6,218 nt of DNA from an uncultured Erysipelotrichaceae bacterium (lineage in GTDB: Bacteria > Bacillota_I > Bacilli_A > RF39 > UBA660), in assembly GCA_902795755.1 (NCBI GenBank), contig CADBMO010000059.1, forward strand, positions 1 through 6,218, in the 5' to 3' direction. Each line of letters starts with the position of its first letter. Positions within the stretch are counted from its first letter, which is position 1. Below the pieces are notes generated by a model. It was not told the DNA's origin. It did not search any database and saw nothing but the letters and a program-made list of their open reading frames with translations. A program made the position numbers and the translations under genes. Positions 1-3,888 of the stretch are shown here, one piece after another.

Positions 1-30
1 AGAATTATCGTCAAGAAGAAGATAAAATAC

Positions 31-59
31 TTGCATTTACTTGTTTTATATGTTAAAAT
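31..59 (+). promoter_or_regulatory. sigma-A-like promoter of rplS
   Basis: The -35 element TTGCAT (31-36) and the -10 element TAAAAT (54-59) are separated by exactly 17 bases. A TG dinucleotide at 51-52 makes an extended -10 (TGTTAAAAT). Transcription would start near 65-67, giving a leader of about 70 bases before rplS. In many Firmicutes rplS is co-transcribed with trmD and rimM; a promoter here means it can also be transcribed on its own. The match is strong by eye but was not scored against a model. Confidence 0.75.
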
Positions 60-65
60 TAATTA

Positions 66-136
66 GTCAAAAAACCAATCCGATGCATTTATAGTATGAT
101 TGGTGGTTATATATTTTAGAAAGGATGGTCTAAGTA
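66..136 (+). promoter_or_regulatory. structured 5' leader of rplS (candidate L19 leader)
   Basis: A hairpin is visible: ACCAATC (74-80) pairs perfectly with GATTGGT (98-104). After a two-base bulge (81-82), ATGC (83-86) pairs with GTAT (94-97) with one G-U, closing a seven-base loop (87-93). A ribosome binding site (AGAAAGGA, 118-125) follows, 11 bases before the start codon. A ribosomal protein leader family upstream of rplS is known in low-GC Gram-positives (Rfam L19_leader), and the position fits, but I cannot confirm membership without a covariance-model search. Bases 74-81 can also pair with 123-129, which covers the Shine-Dalgarno core, so two mutually exclusive folds are possible. Confidence 0.5.
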
Positions 137-475
137 ATGAACAAGATTGATGAAATTACAAGTAGACAACTTAATCCTAACGTACCTGAATTTAGAGTAG
201 GAGATACTGTTAGAGTAGGTGTTAGAATCATCGAAGGTAAAAAAGAGAGGGTTCAAGCATTTGAAGGTATCGTAGTATCTCGTAAGAATCAAGGCGTTTC
301 TGAAACTTTTACAGTTCGTAAGATTTCTGGTGGTGTTGGTGTAGAAAGAACATTTCCTATACATTCTCCAAAACTAGAATCTATAACTGTAACTAGAAAA
401 GGAAAAGCAAGACGTGCTAAATTATATTACGCTAGAGATATAGTTGGTCAATTCAAATTAAAAGAAAGAAATTAA
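137..475 (+). CDS. rplS: 50S ribosomal protein L19
   Basis: This 112-residue protein is a structural component of the large ribosomal subunit; in the family L19 sits at the interface with the 30S subunit. The length is close to the usual ~115 residues. It shows the conserved path of L19: FRVGDTVRVGVRIIEGKKER near the N terminus, then QAFEGIVVSRK, SETFTVRKISGGVGVERTFP, HSPKLESI and the basic C-terminal segment RRAKLYYAR. The usual Tyr in SYGVGVER is Gly here (SGGVGVER), a minor difference. The ATG at 137 is preceded by AGAAAGGA (118-125), and another ATG at 125 is followed at once by a stop, which settles the start. Its stop codon (473-475) lies inside the stem of a terminator. It has its own promoter and a structured leader, consistent with the feedback control typical of ribosomal protein genes. 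Identification is very secure. Confidence 0.98.
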   Translation: MNKIDEITSRQLNPNVPEFRVGDTVRVGVRIIEGKKERVQAFEGIVVSRKNQGVSETFTVRKISGGVGVERTFPIHSPKLESITVTRKGKARRAKLYYARDIVGQFKLKERN

Positions 476-499
476 TAAGGCGTGATAGCCTTATTTTTT
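474..499 (+). terminator. intrinsic terminator between rplS and lepB
   Basis: The stem AATAAGGC (474-481) and GCCTTATT (488-495) is eight perfect base pairs with a six-base loop (482-487), followed by a T run that includes 494-499. The 5' arm overlaps the rplS stop codon. Only two bases separate its T run from the lepB ribosome binding site, so any lepB transcription from the rplS promoter must pass this hairpin. Confidence 0.85.
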
Positions 500-510
500 G
501 TAGGTGGATT

Positions 511-1032
511 ATGAATAAAAGAAAAGTATTAAAAATTATTAAGGAAGTATATCCATATATAGTTGTTATATTAATAGTAGTATTAATAAGAACTTTTTTA
601 GTTACTCCTGCAAGGGTAGATGGTTCGTCAATGGAACCTACACTATCAAATAATAATTTAGTAATTTTAAATAAACTAGATTATAGGTTAAATAATATTG
701 AAAGATTTGATGTCGTAGTTGTTAAGTATGGAGATGAAAAATTAATTAAAAGAGTCGTTGGTCTTCCTGGAGAACATATTGAATTTAAAGATAATAATCT
801 ATATATTGATGGAAATATTGTATCAGAGCACTTCTCTCATGGTATAACATTAGACTTTAAAATAGAAAGATTAGGTAGAATAAATATTCCTGCAGATACA
901 TATTTTGTAGTGGGTGATAACAGAGGTCATTCATCTGATTCAAGGGTGTTTGGGCCAGTTGATAAAAAACAAATCTTAGGTAGTGTTAAATATCGTTTCT
1001 TTCCACTTAATAAAATTGGTAAGATTAAATAG
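511..1032 (+). CDS. lepB: signal peptidase I (S26 family)
   Basis: This 173-residue protein is a membrane-anchored serine protease that removes signal peptides from exported preproteins on the outer face of the cytoplasmic membrane. It has a short basic N terminus, one membrane segment at about residues 14-32, then the family boxes in order. Box B is SSMEPTL with the catalytic Ser at residue 40, just before Met41. Box D is LIKRVVGLPGE with the general-base Lys at residue 80. Box E is GDNRGHSSDSRVFG (135-148). The length and single N-terminal anchor fit Gram-positive SipS-type enzymes rather than the longer two-anchor E. coli enzyme. The start ATG at 511 follows AGGTGG (502-507) closely. Adjacency to rplS is common in Firmicutes. 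No promoter is visible in the 35-base gap, which is mostly a terminator, so expression probably comes from read-through or an unseen promoter inside rplS. Confidence 0.97.
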   Translation: MNKRKVLKIIKEVYPYIVVILIVVLIRTFLVTPARVDGSSMEPTLSNNNLVILNKLDYRLNNIERFDVVVVKYGDEKLIKRVVGLPGEHIEFKDNNLYIDGNIVSEHFSHGITLDFKIERLGRINIPADTYFVVGDNRGHSSDSRVFGPVDKKQILGSVKYRFFPLNKIGKIK

Positions 1033-1053
1033 CAAAATATTTTGCTATTTTTT
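1027..1053 (+). terminator. intrinsic terminator after lepB
   Basis: AAATAGCAAA (1027-1036) pairs with TTTGCTATTT (1041-1050), ten base pairs around an ATAT loop, followed by a T run that continues to 1053. The 5' arm contains the lepB stop codon TAG (1030-1032). It is AT-rich apart from two G-C pairs, but it has the standard hairpin plus U-tract form. Confidence 0.8.
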
Positions 1054-1089
1054 ATGCTATTAATAATTATTCTGTACTTATATATAAAA

Positions 1090-1121
1090 ATAAAAGAGTA
1101 GATATATATTTATTCTTTTAT
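1090..1121 (+). repeat. imperfect inverted repeat upstream of the CmpB-like gene
   Basis: ATAAAAGAGTA (1090-1100) and TATTCTTTTAT (1111-1121) are complementary over 11 positions with one G-T, around a 10-base AT centre (1101-1110). The repeat ends inside the extended -10 element of the next promoter. It could be an operator or simply a chance product of AT-rich sequence. No T run follows, so it is not a terminator. Confidence 0.3.
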
Positions 1122-1129
1122 GGTATAAT
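1121..1129 (+). promoter_or_regulatory. extended -10 promoter of the CmpB-like/tsaC unit
   Basis: TGGTATAAT (1121-1129) is a perfect TATAAT -10 box with the TG extension. No convincing -35 element lies 16-18 bases upstream, which is tolerated in extended -10 promoters. Transcription would start at about 1135-1137, right at the Shine-Dalgarno sequence AGGAG (1136-1140), leaving a 5' untranslated region of only about 12-14 bases. Confidence 0.6.
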
Positions 1130-1148
1130 TATTATAGGAGTATGGTAT

Positions 1149-1787
1149 ATGAAAGAAGTATATAATAAGTATATTAATAATGAATTAAAGTTAGAAAAAT
1201 GGCAAATAATAGGTGTTATTTGCATGATAATAGTTATAGCAGGTATAATTGGATGGCTTGTTGAATTTTTCTTTTATTATGCTAATAGTGGTTTTAAAAC
1301 TTTTTATATGAGAGGTGCTAATTTTCTTCCATGGATTAATATATATGCATGGGGTGCATTATTAATTATATTTTTAACTAGAAAAATAAAAAAACATCCT
1401 ATTTTAGTATTTTTACTATCAGCAATTAGTTGTGGCATTTTAGAATATTTTTCCGGATATTTTATGTACCAATATAACGGTATTAGATGTTGGGATTATT
1501 CAAGAGAAATACTTACTATTTGGGATTTGAATGGTTATGTATGTGTTAGAAGCGTTTTAGGCTTTGGATTCGCAGCATTACTACTTATTTATCTATTATT
1601 ACCATTTTGTATTTATATATCTACAAAATCAAATAAAAAAGTATTTTTAATAATTACGATTTCATTATGTATTATTTTTCTTACAGATGAATTATACAAC
1701 TTATTATTTGCACGAATATTTGATTTATCTAGAGCAAAAAATATATATAAAAGCATTGGTTTTAAATATATGAATTATTTTTATTGA
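1149..1787 (+). CDS. CmpB-like membrane protein (putative ABC-transporter type IV family)
   Basis: This 212-residue polytopic membrane protein of unknown function resembles the family named putative ABC-transporter type IV (CmpB-like, Pfam PF06541), despite having no ATPase of its own. Hydrophobic segments lie at about 20-42, 62-77, 84-104, 131-158 and 163-184. Family-like motifs are GWLVEFFF (35-42), a divergent MRGANFLPWINIYAWGA (54-70) where relatives usually have an NRG...GP..PIYGFG pattern, LEYFSGYFM (98-106), and the best marker, GIRCWDYSRE (111-120) followed by LNGYVCVRS (127-135). The start ATG at 1149 has AGGAG eight bases upstream; the ATG at 1142 is out of frame. Its TGA stop overlaps or nearly touches the start of tsaC, so the two are likely co-translated. 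The reaction or cargo is unknown, and the family name should not be taken as proof of transport. Confidence 0.8.
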   Translation: MKEVYNKYINNELKLEKWQIIGVICMIIVIAGIIGWLVEFFFYYANSGFKTFYMRGANFLPWINIYAWGALLIIFLTRKIKKHPILVFLLSAISCGILEYFSGYFMYQYNGIRCWDYSREILTIWDLNGYVCVRSVLGFGFAALLLIYLLLPFCIYISTKSNKKVFLIITISLCIIFLTDELYNLLFARIFDLSRAKNIYKSIGFKYMNYFY

Positions 1788-1789
1788 TT

Positions 1790-2368
1790 ATGATTATTGA
1801 AAAAGTAGTATCTGTATTAAAAACAGGAGGTATAGTTGTATTACCAACGGATACAATATATGGGCTTTCTTGCGATGCACTAAATACTTATGCAGTAAAA
1901 AAAGTATATGAAATAAAAAATAGAAAATATGAAAAACCAATGATAATTCTTGTATCTAACAAAGAAATGTTAATGAAATATTGTAATATAAAAAATAATA
2001 TAGAAAATGATTTAATTGATAAATATATGCCTGGTAAGTTAACTATTATATTAAATAAAAAAGATAATATACCAAGCATAATTGCCGCAAATAAAGACAC
2101 CATTGCAGTTCGTATACCTGATAATAAAGATTTAATTGACATAATAAATAAATTGGGTAATCCAATTATTTCTACTAGTTGTAACATATCTAATGAAAAC
2201 CCTAGTTATTGTATTAAAGATATTGATACTGAAATCATAAAATCAGTTGATTATGTTGTTGATGGTGAAAAATTATCAAATTCATCTTCAACTATTGTAA
2301 AGGTTGAAAATAAAGTTAAAATTCTAAGAGATGGTGATTTATCTGAAAATATAAAAATAACATTTTAA
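1790..2368 (+). CDS. tsaC: L-threonylcarbamoyladenylate synthase (Sua5/YrdC/TsaC family)
   Basis: This cytoplasmic enzyme family makes threonylcarbamoyl-AMP from threonine, bicarbonate and ATP, the first step of the t6A modification at position 37 of ANN-decoding tRNAs; TsaD, TsaB and TsaE complete it and are not in this window. The YrdC fold spans nearly the whole protein. Visible motifs are GGIVVLPTDTIYGLSCD (13-29), the KNR...EKPM nucleotide-binding signature (43-51), the PGKLTIIL segment, AVRIPDN, and ISTSCNISNENPS, where relatives usually have STSAN. At 192 residues it is the single-domain form and lacks the C-terminal Sua5 domain. I chose the ATG at 1790, two bases after the upstream stop; a TTG at 1784 overlapping that stop would add two residues. 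No clear Shine-Dalgarno is visible, so translational coupling to the upstream gene is likely. Confidence 0.93.
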   Translation: MIIEKVVSVLKTGGIVVLPTDTIYGLSCDALNTYAVKKVYEIKNRKYEKPMIILVSNKEMLMKYCNIKNNIENDLIDKYMPGKLTIILNKKDNIPSIIAANKDTIAVRIPDNKDLIDIINKLGNPIISTSCNISNENPSYCIKDIDTEIIKSVDYVVDGEKLSNSSSTIVKVENKVKILRDGDLSENIKITF

Positions 2369-2380
2369 TGTTATTTTTTT
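2353..2380 (+). terminator. intrinsic terminator after tsaC
   Basis: AAAAATAACAT (2353-2363) pairs with ATGTTATTTTT (2368-2378) around a short TTTA loop, and the T run extends from 2374 to 2380. The tsaC stop codon TAA (2366-2368) falls in the loop and the first base of the 3' arm. This closes the 1149-2368 unit before the next promoter. Confidence 0.75.
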
Positions 2381-2391
2381 AAATAAATCAT

Positions 2392-2420
2392 TTGAAAACA
2401 TTATTATATTATGGTATTAT
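2392..2420 (+). promoter_or_regulatory. sigma-A-like promoter of the ABC transporter operon
   Basis: TTGAAA (2392-2397) and TATTAT (2415-2420) are separated by exactly 17 bases, with a TG at 2412-2413 forming an extended -10 (TGGTATTAT). Transcription would start near 2427, just before the ribosome binding site at 2431. The TTG of the -35 box happens to be in frame with the downstream gene and could be mistaken for its start codon. Confidence 0.75.
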
Positions 2421-2430
2421 ATATTATGAT

Positions 2431-2437
2431 AGGAAGG
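2431..2437 (+). promoter_or_regulatory. ribosome binding site fixing the ATPase start
   Basis: AGGAAGG lies 11 bases upstream of the ATG at 2449 and downstream of the predicted transcription start. It therefore supports the ATG at 2449 over the in-frame TTG at 2392, which would place 19 codons across the promoter. Confidence 0.7.
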
Positions 2438-2448
2438 GTGTGACTAGG

Positions 2449-3885
2449 ATGAATGATGAATATAAAAAAATAATTGATTCATTAAGTGAAAAAGAAAATA
2501 ATAATTCCGATAATAGTGCACCTAGTAGCAATTCTAATATTGTTTTTTATTATAATAAAGAAAAAGAAAATAATAAGAGTGAAAAAGAAAAAAATGATCA
2601 TAATGAAGAACATGCATCTGAAAACAAAGATGAGCAAGAAAATAAAATAGAAGAAAAAAAAGAAAATGATAATAATACAATAAAAAATGATGATATAACT
2701 TATGATAATAATATTCATAATCATAATGAAAACATAAATAGTGCTAATGAAAATGTAAATTATTTTGGTTATAATTTTCCTGTAGGAAATAATATGGGTA
2801 GTTTTTATCCAAACCCTATGATGGGTTATCCATACCCAGCAAATGTTTATCCAAATCCAATGATGGGGTATCCATATCCAGTAAACGGTTATCCAAACCC
2901 TATGATGGGGTATCCATATCCAGTAAACGGTTATCCAAATCCTATGATGGGTTACCCTAGTGATATGAATAGTATAAATAGTCAAAATACAAATGCACAA
3001 ATGCATCCTAATAATTTTAGTTTTGTTCCTCCAAAAAATGAAATTACAAATACTAATGATAATAATGCTCAATTTGAAAATAGTATAAACGAGCTACTTA
3101 ATGATGATTCATTATTAGTTTATGATTCGAATAAAGATTCTAATGATCAATCTATAAGCGTTAATTATGATACTAGCAATAAGTTAATTTCCTTTAAAAA
3201 TGTATCTAAAAAATATTTAGCAGATTCTATTTCTGCATCTACTTTAGCACTTGATGATATATCATTTGATATTAACGAAGGTGAGTTAGTTATATTTTTA
3301 GGACATTCTGGTGCAGGTAAAACGACTGCCTTAAACTTATTAGGTGGCATGGATTCTGTTACAAGTGGTAGTATTACCGTTGGTGATAGGGATATTACAA
3401 ATTATTCATTGGATGAATTAACAGAGTATAGAAAAAACGATATTGGTTTTATTTTTCAATCATATAATTTAATACAGAATTTAACAGTTAAAGAAAACAT
3501 TGATATTTCTACCCAAATTAAAAATGAAAAAGTAGATGCTGCTGTTATATTAGATAAAGTTGGATTAAAAGATAAACTTAATAATTATCCGGCTGAGCTA
3601 TCTGGTGGTGAGCAGCAACGTGTTGCAATAGCACGTGCAATTGCTAAAAAACCTAAAATATTATTATGTGATGAACCAACTGGTGCATTGGATTTTAAAA
3701 CGGGTAATCAAATTTTAAGTTTAATACAAAAAACTTGTTTTGAAGAGAGAGTTACAACTATAATAATTACTCATAATCAACAAATAGTTAATATGGCAAA
3801 TAAAATAATATGTTTTAATAGTGGTAAAATAACAAAGGTAATAGTAAATAAAAATCCTATAGACGTTAGGAATATAGAGTGGTAG
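2449..3885 (+). CDS. MacB/LolD-type ABC ATPase with long repeat-bearing N-terminal tail
   Basis: The 478-residue protein has two parts. Residues 1-245 show no recognisable domain. The first ~110 are rich in Asn, Lys, Glu, Asp and Ser and look disordered; 120-170 hold a 14-residue YPNPMMGYPYPVNG-type repeat; 176-245 are again Asn/Asp/Ser-rich. From about 246 follows a complete ATPase: Walker A GHSGAGKT (285-292), Q-loop Gln337, signature LSGGEQQR (384-391), Walker B ILLCDEP with Asp408 and Glu409, and H-loop His442. The segments around the Q-loop (IGFIFQSYNL) and TGALD are typical of the LolD/MacB/FtsE group that powers FtsX-fold permeases by ATP hydrolysis. Such ATPases are usually ~220-260 residues, so the tail doubles the size. 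The permease starts three bases downstream. There is no signal peptide or membrane segment, so the tail should be cytoplasmic. ATPase identity is certain; cargo and tail function are unknown. Confidence 0.93.
   Translation: MNDEYKKIIDSLSEKENNNSDNSAPSSNSNIVFYYNKEKENNKSEKEKNDHNEEHASENKDEQENKIEEKKENDNNTIKNDDITYDNNIHNHNENINSANENVNYFGYNFPVGNNMGSFYPNPMMGYPYPANVYPNPMMGYPYPVNGYPNPMMGYPYPVNGYPNPMMGYPSDMNSINSQNTNAQMHPNNFSFVPPKNEITNTNDNNAQFENSINELLNDDSLLVYDSNKDSNDQSISVNYDTSNKLISFKNVSKKYLADSISASTLALDDISFDINEGELVIFLGHSGAGKTTALNLLGGMDSVTSGSITVGDRDITNYSLDELTEYRKNDIGFIFQSYNLIQNLTVKENIDISTQIKNEKVDAAVILDKVGLKDKLNNYPAELSGGEQQRVAIARAIAKKPKILLCDEPTGALDFKTGNQILSLIQKTCFEERVTTIIITHNQQIVNMANKIICFNSGKITKVIVNKNPIDVRNIEW
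2806..2973 (+). repeat. 42-bp in-frame tandem repeat, about 3.6 copies
   Basis: Units begin at 2806, 2848, 2890 and 2932. Each encodes 14 residues of the pattern YPNPMMGYPYPxNx (protein residues 120-175). Units 2 and 3 differ at only 2 of 42 bases, both silent; units 1 and 3 differ at 5. The fourth keeps YPNPMMGYP and then diverges. The near-identity of adjacent units suggests recent duplication or recombination, and copy number may vary between strains. Confidence 0.95.
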
Positions 3886-3888
3886 AAT

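Noticed and set aside
1..56. Possible 3' end of an upstream gene (trmD would be expected before rplS).
   Set aside because: Two plus-strand frames stay open to stops at 23-25 and 54-56, but neither short tail is recognisable, so no gene can be called.
116..364. 82-residue minus-strand frame over rplS.
   Set aside because: It is antisense to a highly conserved ribosomal protein gene and shows no independent features.
1785..1792. TGA read as tryptophan (Mycoplasma code), which would extend the CmpB-like protein.
   Set aside because: No gene in the window has internal TGA, tryptophan is written TGG throughout, and tsaC begins exactly at this stop.
1888..2187. 99-residue minus-strand frame inside tsaC.
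   Set aside because: It is fully antisense to a well-conserved enzyme and its apparent hydrophobic segments follow from AT-rich codons read backwards.
2392..2448. In-frame TTG at 2392 as the start of the ABC ATPase (19 extra residues).
   Set aside because: The TTG is part of a well-spaced -35 element (TTGAAA, 17 bases, TATTAT), it has no ribosome binding site, and the extra codons would lie upstream of the predicted transcription start. The ATG at 2449 has AGGAAGG at a workable distance.
2806..2973. CRISPR array or other spacer-repeat element.
   Set aside because: The 42-bp units are directly contiguous without spacers, keep the reading frame, and differ mostly at silent positions, so this is a protein-coding repeat.
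2482..3072. 196-residue minus-strand reading frame across the ATPase tail, very rich in Ile and Phe.
   Set aside because: It is the antisense shadow of the Asn/Lys-rich and Tyr-Pro repeat coding sequence. It has no ribosome binding site or sensible domain, and the repeats make sense only on the plus strand.
3165..3350. 61-residue minus-strand frame over the Walker A region.
   Set aside because: It is antisense to the conserved ATPase core.
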